15,252 nucleotides of DNA. Origin: Nitrososphaerales archaeon TH703. Lineage in GTDB: Archaea; Thermoproteota; Nitrososphaeria; Nitrososphaerales; Nitrososphaeraceae. The DNA is taken from assembly GCA_014523525.1 (NCBI GenBank), contig JAATVL010000016.1, positions 1 to 15,252 on the forward strand. Reading direction: 5' to 3'. Positions 6,755 to 14,569 of this stretch are shown here, in pieces. The translations under genes were made by a program, and so were the position numbers. The notes under the pieces are model-generated. The model searched no databases. It was not told the DNA's origin and saw nothing but the letters and a program-made list of their open reading frames with translations. The first letter of the stretch is position 1; every line of letters begins with the position of its first letter.

Positions 6755-7579
6755 TCATTTATAGTGAATTTTTTGTCCATCCTTATCCCTATAAGAGAAA
6801 CCAAAGTCAAGCATCTTTGAGAGTTGCCTTCCATCAAATACCGTCCCGTCCTGACAAACAAGCGAACTATCAAGGCAACAACTACCGCAAATACCTATAC
6901 CACATTTCATGTATCGTTCAAGACTTGCCTGAACCGGTATTGAATTTTGATTTGATATATCAAGAACTGCTTTCATCATTAATTCAGGGCCGCATGTATA
7001 TACGCAATCAAAGCTTTCATCCCTTACTAGTTTACCCATTAGGGTGACGGTAGTTCCTTTAATTCCGTAACTCCCATCATCAGTACAAACAAGCAGTGAA
7101 GAATTATTGCCTCGAATTATATTTCTAGTTACTTTCTCAAAGAAAACTTCAGCTTTTGTTTTTGCGCCTATGACTATTGTACTTCTAACTTTCACCTTGC
7201 TAGCAAAAGACACCAACCTCAATAATGGAACTAGACCTGTTCCGCCTCCGATTATCAATATTTTTCTATATTTTTTTCTTAGTATGAATCTGTTACCATA
7301 TGGCCCGCGTAAACCAATAAGATCTCCCTTTTTTCTATCAAATAGAGCAGTAGATCCAACTCCAAATTTCCTAATCGTAACTGCCGCATAACCTTCTTTG
7401 GAATTTATCATTACGCTCATAGGTATTTCTTCAATTCGCGGAATCCATATCATCAAAAATTGGCCCGGCTTCGCGAAGTAGCTTAATCTGTCTTTGAAAA
7501 CCAAAGTCTTAACAGTCGGTGTTTCAGAAATAATTTCCTCAATCTGAACTATTCTTCTCTTATCAATATCTGTGGGCAA
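6755..7579 (-). CDS. pyrK: Dihydroorotate dehydrogenase electron transfer subunit
   Basis: The 274-residue protein is a ferredoxin-reductase-type FAD/NAD(P) module with a C-terminal 2Fe-2S site. Visible parts are RKFGVGSTALF and GLRGPYGNRF (flavin side), IIGGGTGLVPLLRL (nucleotide-binding glycines) and the cluster ligands C226, C231, C234 and C242 in KCGIGICGSC and VCQDGTVF. In type 1B enzymes PyrK passes electrons from the PyrD flavin to NAD+. The loop between the third and fourth cysteine is short compared with bacterial PyrK, but all four ligands are present. The TTG start at 7579 lies inside the end of pyrD (17-base overlap in another frame), implying translational coupling. A sulfide-dehydrogenase-like subunit is the alternative, but the pyrD partner settles it. 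Confidence 0.9.
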   Translation of the reverse strand: MPTDIDKRRIVQIEEIISETPTVKTLVFKDRLSYFAKPGQFLMIWIPRIEEIPMSVMINSKEGYAAVTIRKFGVGSTALFDRKKGDLIGLRGPYGNRFILRKKYRKILIIGGGTGLVPLLRLVSFASKVKVRSTIVIGAKTKAEVFFEKVTRNIIRGNNSSLLVCTDDGSYGIKGTTVTLMGKLVRDESFDCVYTCGPELMMKAVLDISNQNSIPVQASLERYMKCGIGICGSCCLDSSLVCQDGTVFDGRQLSKMLDFGFSYRDKDGQKIHYK

Positions 7580-8489
7580 TTCCGATTATCTCGCTAATAT
7601 TCGCAACTCTTTTCTTTTCAACGTATTTTTTTAAATCTTGAGTGATCTTATTGAAGATTCTAGGACCTCTACTCCCTAATACGCTACCAATTTGAACGGC
7701 AGAAGCCCCTGCGATCATGTATTCTATCACGTCCTGCCATGATGAGACACCGCCGCATCCTATTACAGGTACCTGGAGTTTTTTTGAAATTTCGTAAACG
7801 CATCTTATTCCTATTGGTTTTATTGCACTCCCGGATAGTCCTCCAATGCGATTACTTAAGATTGGCATCATTGTTTCAACATCAATACTCATGGCCCTCA
7901 AGGTGTTTATGGCAGTAATCATATTAGCACCTGCATCTATTGCTATCCTTGATAGTTCAACAACATCAACAGAACCAACTCCTACTTTGACGGAGATTGG
8001 TTTGTTGGTATTCATCCTAACTGTACTAACAATCTTACTGACCGCTTCTGGATCATCGCCAACTTCCATACCCATTTTAGAGACATGAGGACAAGATAGA
8101 TTGATCTCGTATCCAAGAATATTCAGTGAATCAAAGACTTTGACCATCTTTGAAAATTCCTTCTCAGAGGAACCAACAAGGCTAATGATTATTGGAATAT
8201 TTTTATTTTGGGATAATTCCTTTGAAAAAGCATGTAAACCAGGATTTGATAGACCTACGGCATTAAGATAACTTCCGCAACCTAGCGGAATTACTGTTGG
8301 ATTTGGATAACCTTTCATCGGATCAACACTAATTGATTTAGTCACGACGGCACCAATATTCTCATTATATAATCGCTCAAAGATACTTTGGGATATGCCG
8401 AGAATTCCTGAAGCCAGCATGGTTGGGTTACGAAGATGTATTTTATCTAATTCAACAGAAAGATTATAGTTTTTATCATCAATACTCAA
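7563..8489 (-). CDS. pyrD: Dihydroorotate dehydrogenase, type 1B catalytic subunit
   Basis: This FMN-dependent TIM-barrel enzyme oxidises dihydroorotate to orotate. It shows the class-1 features: NPTMLASGILG near the N-terminus, VVTKSIS (K51), NAVGLSNPG (residues 76-84), YEINLSCPH with the catalytic-base cysteine C133 (class 2 enzymes have Ser), and the phosphate-binding IGCGGVSSWQD and GASAVQIGS near the C-terminus. At 308 residues it is full length. Together with the overlapping pyrK it forms the 1B heterotetramer, located in the cytosol and linked to NAD+. The start is TTG at 8489, with a TATA-like box about 31 bases upstream. It is divergent from the ebo-like cluster across 154 bases. Confidence 0.95.
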   Translation of the reverse strand: MSIDDKNYNLSVELDKIHLRNPTMLASGILGISQSIFERLYNENIGAVVTKSISVDPMKGYPNPTVIPLGCGSYLNAVGLSNPGLHAFSKELSQNKNIPIIISLVGSSEKEFSKMVKVFDSLNILGYEINLSCPHVSKMGMEVGDDPEAVSKIVSTVRMNTNKPISVKVGVGSVDVVELSRIAIDAGANMITAINTLRAMSIDVETMMPILSNRIGGLSGSAIKPIGIRCVYEISKKLQVPVIGCGGVSSWQDVIEYMIAGASAVQIGSVLGSRGPRIFNKITQDLKKYVEKKRVANISEIIGIAHRY

Positions 8490-8515
8490 TGATAGCTAAA
8501 TAATTTGAATAATGG

Positions 8516-8524
8516 TTATTTAAT
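8516..8524 (-). promoter_or_regulatory. TATA-box-like element for pyrD-pyrK
   Basis: On the minus strand ATTAAATAA is centred about 31 bases upstream of the pyrD TTG start and would drive the two-gene pyrD-pyrK unit. Confidence 0.45.
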
Positions 8525-8605
8525 CTAAATTACAAAAATAAGGCCGAAGATTATTTCAAGTCGGAATTTCAGCTGCTCTTTTTCGTGTGCTAATACACTA
8601 GACAC

Positions 8606-8614
8606 ATATAAAAA
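8606..8614 (+). promoter_or_regulatory. TATA-box-like element for the ebo-like cluster
   Basis: ATATAAAAA lies about 34 bases upstream of the TTG at 8644, giving an expected leader of roughly ten bases. A GGTGA (8633-8637) near the predicted transcript start may serve as a ribosome site. It is the clearest promoter candidate for the five-gene run that follows. Confidence 0.5.
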
Positions 8615-8643
8615 AGGACTTGTTTCAATATGGGTGAATAATT

Positions 8644-9453
8644 TTGGAACGTTTTTTTGATCCACACATACACATGTATTCTAGAACTACTGACGATTAC
8701 GAATTAATGTCTAAAGCCGGTATAGAGGTTATTGTTCAACCCTCTTTTTGGTTGGGTAGTCCAAGAACTTCCGTAGGTACTTTTGAAGATTATTGGGAAC
8801 ACATGATATCTTTTGAAACTGGAAGGTCAAAGGAATTTGCGATTGATCATTATGTTTGTTTATCGGTGAATCCTAAGGAATCCACTGTAAGACCACTTGC
8901 TCTAGATGCACTTGAAGCTATGTCAAAATATTTGGATAGAGAGAGGGTCGTTGCAATTGGCGAAATTGGCTACAATTTGATTAATGATTTAGAAGACAAA
9001 TTATTTCAGTTGCAACTGAATATTGCAGTGGAAAAGGAGATGCTCACAATGATCCACCTTCCACATGTCAATAAAAAGGATGGGATTGAACGTACGAAAT
9101 CTGTTCTTAAAAATAAGAACCTGTTAGGTTTATCAAATAAAATCCTTATTGATCATAATACGGAAGAAACAATAGAAAAAACATTGGAGCTTGGATGTTG
9201 GGCCGGACTAACTGTTTATCCTATAACAAAACTTTCTCCAACAAGAGCAATCGACATAATTGAAAAGAACGGTGTAGATAAAATTATGATAAATAGCTCA
9301 GCTGATTGGGGAATATCTGACCCCTTGAGTGTGCCTTTAGTAGCAGGAGAAATGAAAAAAAGAGGGTTCAGCGAGAATGATATTGAAAAAGTAACATTTT
9401 ACAACGCTTATGAATTTTTTAAACAATCTCCCAAATTCGTTTGGAAACCATGA
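8644..9453 (+). CDS. TatD-like metal-dependent hydrolase (EboB-like)
   Basis: The 269-residue amidohydrolase-superfamily TIM barrel has all the expected metal ligands: HxH (H8, H10 in DPHIHMY), E107 (AIGEIGYN), H138/H141 (IHLPH), H171 (LIDHN) and D221 (SSADWG). Classical TatD proteins are nucleases, but this one has the DPHIHMYSRTTDDYE opening and the WAGLTVYPITKLSP segment of the EboB-like branch that accompanies EboC and EboF in bacterial ebo operons. The family link to EboB is by my recognition and should be tested. First gene of a five-gene plus-strand run; 9 bases separate it from the next. TTG start chosen because DPHIH begins at residue 6 and no ATG is in frame upstream. Confidence 0.8.
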   Translation: MERFFDPHIHMYSRTTDDYELMSKAGIEVIVQPSFWLGSPRTSVGTFEDYWEHMISFETGRSKEFAIDHYVCLSVNPKESTVRPLALDALEAMSKYLDRERVVAIGEIGYNLINDLEDKLFQLQLNIAVEKEMLTMIHLPHVNKKDGIERTKSVLKNKNLLGLSNKILIDHNTEETIEKTLELGCWAGLTVYPITKLSPTRAIDIIEKNGVDKIMINSSADWGISDPLSVPLVAGEMKKRGFSENDIEKVTFYNAYEFFKQSPKFVWKP

Positions 9454-9462
9454 TAGACAGAC

Positions 9463-10296
9463 ATGGAATTTGCATTCAGTACAAACGCATTTAAAAAATT
9501 TTCCTTAAAAGATACAATATATACACTATCTGAAATTGGCTATGAAGGAGTCGAGATACTTTGTGATATCCCACACGCGTATCCCAAAACACTTACTAAT
9601 ACTGATATTAATGAAATTAAGCAATTACTATCAAAATTAGGAATAAGTATCTCCAATTTGAATGCGTTTACCCTTTTTGCAATAGGAGATACACATCATC
9701 CCTCATGGATTGAAAGCGATCCTGAACTCCGTAAAATGCGGATTGGACATACTTTAGATTGCATAAAATTAGCTAGTAAACTTGGGGTCAGTAACATTTC
9801 CACAGAACCAGGAGGCCCAATAATCAATCAAAGATTGAGCGAAAATGAACTATTGAAAATCTTTGAGAATGGCATACGTGAGATATTAGATACAGCAGAA
9901 AATGAAAATGTTACTGTACTTGTAGAACCAGAACCAAGACTATTAATTGAGAATTCCCAGCAATTTATTAGGTTTATTAAAAATTTTGATTCAAAGTATA
10001 TTGGATTAAATTTTGATGTTGGGCATTTTTTCTGTGTGGGCGAAGATCCATCCCAAGTTATATACACATTATCTGACTATGTTCGCCATGTGCATTTAGA
10101 AGATATAGCCGCGGATAGGACTCATCAGCATCTTATGCTTGGTGAAGGAGCAATAGAAATTAAGTCCGTCCTTAAATCGTTGAAAGATATTGGTTATGAG
10201 GGATTCATTACAATAGAACTGTATCCGTATCAGGAATATCCAACGTATGCTGCAAAGCAAGCAATGGAATTTATTAAATCACTTGACTATCTTTAG
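9463..10296 (+). CDS. Sugar phosphate isomerase/epimerase, xylose-isomerase-like TIM barrel
   Basis: The 277-residue protein has the AP-endonuclease-2/xylose-isomerase fold. Candidate metal ligands are E155 (LVEPEP), D185 (LNFDVGH), H211 (HVHLED) and E252 (TIELYP). N-terminal STNAF and the EIGYEGVEIL helix end are typical. Members isomerise or epimerise keto/aldo sugars or cyclitols; the substrate cannot be read from sequence. It starts at ATG 9463, 9 bases after the TatD-like gene, so the two are almost surely co-transcribed. In bacterial ebo operons EboE belongs to the same fold but is longer (near 400 residues), so this is a functional rather than certain counterpart. Confidence 0.82.
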   Translation: MEFAFSTNAFKKFSLKDTIYTLSEIGYEGVEILCDIPHAYPKTLTNTDINEIKQLLSKLGISISNLNAFTLFAIGDTHHPSWIESDPELRKMRIGHTLDCIKLASKLGVSNISTEPGGPIINQRLSENELLKIFENGIREILDTAENENVTVLVEPEPRLLIENSQQFIRFIKNFDSKYIGLNFDVGHFFCVGEDPSQVIYTLSDYVRHVHLEDIAADRTHQHLMLGEGAIEIKSVLKSLKDIGYEGFITIELYPYQEYPTYAAKQAMEFIKSLDYL

Positions 10297-10368
10297 CTAA
10301 GAAAAGGTCTTTACATTGTCGAATAATCCGATCATTTTTCATTCATTTATTCATTCCCTTTATTATCA

Positions 10369-11274
10369 GTGACACTTATGCAAAGACCCAATTTCAAAGA
10401 TTACCTGATTCTAGTCAGACTTCCAAATCTATTTACTCTTCCTTCGAACATTCTGGTTGGTTTTGTTATAGCTTCATCACTGACATTGACATCCTATGTT
10501 CAGGTACTATTGTTAGTAACTATTTCTATTCTGCTTTATTGTGTGGGACTCATACTAAATGATCTCTTTGATTATAACATTGATAAGAAAGAAAGGCCCG
10601 ACAGACCGCTTGCATCAGGTAAAGTATCTAGAAGAGCAGCTATTGGCCTAGTTACGGCATTTTCAGTCTTGGCTCTAGGTTTGTCATTAATTGTTAGTAT
10701 TCCAACACTCGTTACGTCATCTTTTTTATTTGTCCTTATTTTCGGATACGATAAATTTCTAAAGAAAACACAGGCGGGTCCGTTTACTATTGCAGCTGCA
10801 AGAGTCATTAATGTAATGCTGGGTGCAAGTGTAGATTTTGGTCATATTGGTAGCTTTCCTCAACTCATTATTCTAACATTTGTATTGACAATAACCTTTG
10901 TTTACGTGTGCTTGATAGGATTTATAAGTAGATATGAAATTCACGGGTTTCCAAAAAATACAAAATTATTTTTAATACCCATCATAATTGTTGCTATTAT
11001 CTCCTTAATCGCCTTTTTTTCACTCATGGGATTCTTCAAATATGAGTGTCTAATTATCCTGGCACTTTTTTCATTTATTATGGCTAGGACGTTCTACAAA
11101 ATTCACAAGCAAGATTCCTCGGGAATACAACGGATTGTACAAAATATGATTTTGTCAATTATAGTCCTTGACTCGACATTTTTGAGCGGAATAAGAGGAA
11201 TAGAGTTAGGTTTGGTTGTTCTGGTATTATTGGCCCCGTTGCTCATATTGGCAAGAAAAATGTACATGACCTGA
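10369..11274 (+). CDS. UbiA-family prenyltransferase (EboC/SCO3242-like)
   Basis: This polytopic membrane protein of 301 residues has about eight or nine hydrophobic segments. The first Asp-rich motif, N64-D-x-x-D68-x-x-x-D72 followed by ERPDRPLASG, binds Mg-polyprenyl diphosphate. The second region is not a classical DxxxD but YDKFLKKTQAGP followed by RVINVMLGAS, which is the pattern of EboC/SCO3242-type UbiA proteins rather than MenA, COQ2 or the archaeal lipid enzyme DGGGP synthase. It would attach an isoprenoid to a small soluble acceptor at the cytoplasmic membrane. GTG at 10369 and ATG at 10378 are alternative starts. A 72-base gap separates it from the gene before; no strong promoter is visible there. 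Confidence 0.88.
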   Translation: MTLMQRPNFKDYLILVRLPNLFTLPSNILVGFVIASSLTLTSYVQVLLLVTISILLYCVGLILNDLFDYNIDKKERPDRPLASGKVSRRAAIGLVTAFSVLALGLSLIVSIPTLVTSSFLFVLIFGYDKFLKKTQAGPFTIAAARVINVMLGASVDFGHIGSFPQLIILTFVLTITFVYVCLIGFISRYEIHGFPKNTKLFLIPIIIVAIISLIAFFSLMGFFKYECLIILALFSFIMARTFYKIHKQDSSGIQRIVQNMILSIIVLDSTFLSGIRGIELGLVVLVLLAPLLILARKMYMT

Positions 11275-11320
11275 GAAAAAAATAATTAGAATTAAATTCT
11301 CTATAAATCCCAATACACTA

Positions 11321-12643
11321 ATGGCTAAACATATAATAGTAGTCGATATTGTGGGTTTAGAAAGAAAGCATATTTCTGAAAACCTAACTCCAAACATATT
11401 CAATATTTCACAAACTGGGGAAACAAGGAATATTGAAACAGTATTTCCTGCAGTAACATGCACCGTGCAGAGTAGTTTATTATCAGGCTCATATCCTGAA
11501 ATACATGGAATCATTTCAAATGGATTGTTCAATAGACAAGACTATGCCGTTTCTTTTTGGGAACAATCAAGTAAATTGGTTCAGGCCGATAGAATTTGGG
11601 ATACTGTTAAGATGCGAGGCACTGGTTCGAAAACGGCCGTTTTGTTTTGGCAAAATACGATGTACTCTAATGCTGATATTGTATTAACCCCGCGTCCATT
11701 GCATATGGATGACAGAATAATAATGTGGTGTTATAGCAAACCACCAGGACTCTACGAAAAACTAATCCAGAAAATAGGAAAATTTGACTTGTCATGGTAC
11801 TGGGGTCCCTTAGTCTCTAAAAAATCAAGCGAGTGGATAGAATTGGCAACAGAATTTGTATTAGAAAATGAAATGCCTAATTTCTTATTTACGTATATCC
11901 CGCATTTGGATTATGCTTTCCAAAGAAACGGAACATCCTATTACAATATAAAAGATGATTTAAAGTTTGTTGACGATTTGGTTGGTAGATTAATTAAGAA
12001 GGTAACTAATATTGGCATAATAGAAGATACACAATTTATCATTTTTTCAGAATATGGATTCACAGATGTTAATTCTGACATTTCATTAAATACTATATTT
12101 AGAGAAAATGAACTAATTTCTGTGAGAGAGATTGAAGAAGTAGAGTATTTAGACCTTGAGTATAGCAAGGCTTTTGCAATGGTAGACCATCAAGTAGCAC
12201 ATATTTATGTTAAAGAGAATTATTCAAATTCAGTGAAAAAAATTTTAGAAGGAATAAAAGGGGTAGACATGATACTAGATAATGAATCGAAGCGACACCT
12301 TAGGATAAACCATCCGAGGAGTGGTGATCTCATAGCAGTGTCGAATACGGACAAATGGTTTAGTTATTATTGGTGGTTTGATCCGTCCAAGTCTCCAAGC
12401 TTTGCGAAGAAAGTTGACATTCATAGAAAGCCTGGTTATGATCCTGTTGAATTGTTCTTTGACCCTAGTACAAAGTCTATACCATTGGATGGTAAATTAG
12501 TTAAAGGCTCACATGGCAGATTACCATCAGAGGGGGAAGCTAAGCCAGTTTACGTGTCAAATAAGAAGGATATTACCGTAACAAATGAGAGCGATGATTT
12601 GAGTATAGTTACCATCGGCAAATATCTTAAGAACTTGTTATAA
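11321..12643 (+). CDS. Alkaline phosphatase/nucleotide pyrophosphatase superfamily enzyme (EboF-like)
   Basis: The 440-residue protein has an N-terminal VVDIVGL metal aspartate (D9) and the phosphodiesterase nucleophile T46 in FPAVTCTVQSSLLSG, followed by SYPEIHGII. Further metal-site motifs are PHLDYAFQRNG (D196), SEYGF (residues 242-246) and SHGR (H397). In classic NPP enzymes the fourth motif is SDHG; here Asp is Glu and His is Tyr, and the usual His four residues after D196 is Gln. I believe these changes are shared with the EboF-type subgroup, but I cannot align them here. VDHQVAHIYV (about 287-296) is also distinctive. No signal peptide, so it should act in the cytoplasm, cleaving a phospho- or pyrophospho-ester of the pathway product. 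ATG start; 11 bases to the next gene. Confidence 0.82.
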   Translation: MAKHIIVVDIVGLERKHISENLTPNIFNISQTGETRNIETVFPAVTCTVQSSLLSGSYPEIHGIISNGLFNRQDYAVSFWEQSSKLVQADRIWDTVKMRGTGSKTAVLFWQNTMYSNADIVLTPRPLHMDDRIIMWCYSKPPGLYEKLIQKIGKFDLSWYWGPLVSKKSSEWIELATEFVLENEMPNFLFTYIPHLDYAFQRNGTSYYNIKDDLKFVDDLVGRLIKKVTNIGIIEDTQFIIFSEYGFTDVNSDISLNTIFRENELISVREIEEVEYLDLEYSKAFAMVDHQVAHIYVKENYSNSVKKILEGIKGVDMILDNESKRHLRINHPRSGDLIAVSNTDKWFSYYWWFDPSKSPSFAKKVDIHRKPGYDPVELFFDPSTKSIPLDGKLVKGSHGRLPSEGEAKPVYVSNKKDITVTNESDDLSIVTIGKYLKNLL

Positions 12644-12654
12644 CACAAAATACG

Positions 12655-13497
12655 ATGGACATGTCCTGGAAGTACTCGATAACATTATCATCTTTTAAAA
12701 ATTTGGAGCCAATACAAAAAACTCTTGAAAATTTGAAACAGCAAGGATTCGACACTGTGGAAGTTTATGGAGAACCAGATTTAATTGATGCAAAGAAGTT
12801 GTCAAATCTACTTGATTCCTTCTCAATGGATGTTTCTGGAGTAACTGGTATGTGGAGTTTTCACAGTAGTGAATACAAGTCACGCAACCTAATTACAACT
12901 AATAATGATTCATTAATAGCGGTTAAGAACTATGTAAAAAAGTGCATTTTGCTTTGCCATACCCTAGGTGGGAATACATTTAATATATGTTTATTTAGCG
13001 ATATACGGCTAATTTCAGATGCCAATCACAAAAATCTATTACGAAATGAGAAACGAAACTTTGTTACTTTACTAATCGAACCGTTACGTGAACTAGCGAA
13101 GTACGCTAGAAATTACGCAGTAGATCTGCTTATTGAACCATTGAATCGCTACAGCACCCCTATTTGTACTGACTCTAAAGATGCGAAATACATTGTTGAT
13201 CTTGTAGACGAAGAAAATGTAGGAATCTTGCTAGATACTTTCCATATGAACATAGAGGAGGATTCAATATATGATGCTGTGATAAATTCTAACTCATTGT
13301 TAAAACTTGTTCATATATCTGATAACAATAGGAAGATGCCAGGTTTTGCTCACATAGACTTTGAGAACATTGTAGAAGCACTCAAGAAGATAAAGTATTC
13401 AAAATTTCTAACGTTCGAACCTACTATTCAGAATACTGATTATAAATATGACATAAAACTCGGTCTGCAATTTCTAAAAAATTTGTCTAAAAATTGA
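12655..13497 (+). CDS. Second TIM-barrel sugar epimerase (D-tagatose 3-epimerase-like)
   Basis: The 280-residue protein has the same xylose-isomerase-like fold as the gene at 9463 but a different subgroup. Metal and catalytic residues align with D-tagatose/D-psicose 3-epimerases: E161 in IEPLNRY, D194 in LLDTFHMNIEE, H220 in VHISDNNR and E255 in FEP. SGVTGMW (about 61-67) is another family-like stretch. It would catalyse C3 epimerisation or isomerisation of a ketose or inosose; the actual substrate is unknown. ATG 12655 is used, with ATG 12661 as an alternative. It follows the phosphatase by 11 bases and ends the tight run; egtD begins 64 bases on. Confidence 0.85.
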   Translation: MDMSWKYSITLSSFKNLEPIQKTLENLKQQGFDTVEVYGEPDLIDAKKLSNLLDSFSMDVSGVTGMWSFHSSEYKSRNLITTNNDSLIAVKNYVKKCILLCHTLGGNTFNICLFSDIRLISDANHKNLLRNEKRNFVTLLIEPLRELAKYARNYAVDLLIEPLNRYSTPICTDSKDAKYIVDLVDEENVGILLDTFHMNIEEDSIYDAVINSNSLLKLVHISDNNRKMPGFAHIDFENIVEALKKIKYSKFLTFEPTIQNTDYKYDIKLGLQFLKNLSKN

Positions 13498-13541
13498 TAA
13501 TTGAATTATATGGACCCAAATTATAAGTTTCATATATTTTT

Positions 13542-13547
13542 AGGAGG
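13542..13547 (+). promoter_or_regulatory. Shine-Dalgarno upstream of egtD
   Basis: AGGAGG ends 14 bases before the TTG at 13562, longer spacing than usual, yet no ATG, GTG or TTG in frame lies closer. TATA-like AT runs (13504-13511 and 13518-13527) precede it, so egtD may be transcribed from its own promoter as well as by read-through. Confidence 0.45.
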
Positions 13548-13561
13548 AACCTATAAACAGG

Positions 13562-14569
13562 TTGATAATACATAACAATGAAAAATTTATAGTAAATAAT
13601 GAATTTGCAACGGAGGTTGAAAAAGGGCTAAATGATAAACAAAAGCATATTTCACCTAAGTTTTTTTATGACAAAAATGGGTCAAGATTATTTGAAGAAA
13701 TATGCGAGCAACCTGAATACTATCTTAATCGTATTGAATCACTAATATTGAAAAAATCTGTGAATGAAATCATGAACATGCTTGAACAAAACCAAATAAG
13801 TATTATTGAATTGGGCAATGGAAACTCCTTGAAAACTAGAATTTTATTAAGACCATTTCTTTCAAACTTGAAGAAAGTTTGTTATTTTCCAATAGATGTT
13901 TCATTGAAAATGCTAAAAAATTCAATTAGAGATTTATCGAGGGAATATGTGAATTTACAAGTTCTTGGAATTTGTTCAGACTATATATCAGGTTTAATCA
14001 AAATAAATGAATTTATAAAAATGAATGATAATATTCCCAAGCGAAAATTAATAATATTTTTGGGTTCCAGCATTGGAAATTTTGATCCTATGGAATCAGT
14101 GGATTTTCTTTATTCCTTAAGGAGGTACCTACGAAAGGAGGATGCACTATTGATAGGTATAGACCTAGAAAAAGATAAAACAATCTTGGACAGAGCATAT
14201 AATGACAGGAAAGGCATAACTGCGAAATTTAATTTGAATATTTTGTCCAGAATTAATAGAGAACTTGGAGGAAAGTTTAAACTATCAACCTTTGAACACA
14301 AGTCATTTTATAATATTCAGAAACATAGAATAGAAATGCATTTGGAGTCAAAGATCGATCAACAAGTAAGAATTGAAGCAATTGGAAAAACATTTTGTTT
14401 CAAAAAGTGTGAAACTATTCACACAGAAAATTCTTACAAATATTCACAAAATAGACTCAAAGAAGTGGTGAAGAATGCTGGTCTTGAAGTGAAAAAGAAT
14501 TTTACTGATCCAAAGAAACTATATTCTCTAGTCTTGTTAAAGAAGGTCTCTGACACAACGAAATCCTGA
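13562..14569 (+). CDS. egtD: L-histidine N-alpha-methyltransferase (hercynine synthase)
   Basis: EgtD uses three SAM molecules to convert histidine to hercynine, the first step of ergothioneine synthesis. The 335-residue product matches the family along its length: FFYDKNGSRLFEEI (34-47), PEYYLNRIE, the SAM motif ELGNGNSLKTR (83-93), YFPIDVS (108-114), FLGSSIGNFDP (166-176), AYNDRKGITAKFNLN (212-226), FYN and RIEMHL, and IHTENSYKY (286-294). Histidine-binding residues known from Mycobacterium EgtD have matches at N173, Y213, E289 and S291. Length is near the usual 320-330. The TTG start follows AGGAGG. It is downstream of the ebo-like genes on the same strand and its 3' end overlaps egtB by 33 bases tail to tail. 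Confidence 0.95.
   Translation: MIIHNNEKFIVNNEFATEVEKGLNDKQKHISPKFFYDKNGSRLFEEICEQPEYYLNRIESLILKKSVNEIMNMLEQNQISIIELGNGNSLKTRILLRPFLSNLKKVCYFPIDVSLKMLKNSIRDLSREYVNLQVLGICSDYISGLIKINEFIKMNDNIPKRKLIIFLGSSIGNFDPMESVDFLYSLRRYLRKEDALLIGIDLEKDKTILDRAYNDRKGITAKFNLNILSRINRELGGKFKLSTFEHKSFYNIQKHRIEMHLESKIDQQVRIEAIGKTFCFKKCETIHTENSYKYSQNRLKEVVKNAGLEVKKNFTDPKKLYSLVLLKKVSDTTKS

Noticed and set aside
7107..8088. Plus-strand reading frames of 80-94 codons opposite pyrK and pyrD
   Set aside because: They are antisense shadows of well-supported enzymes, with low-complexity sequence and no family motif.
10369..11274. Membrane-lipid DGGGP synthase or menaquinone MenA
   Set aside because: The second motif (YDKFLKKTQAGP, NVMLGAS) and the neighbours fit the EboC-type branch better; lipid synthases are usually not with epimerases and TatD proteins.
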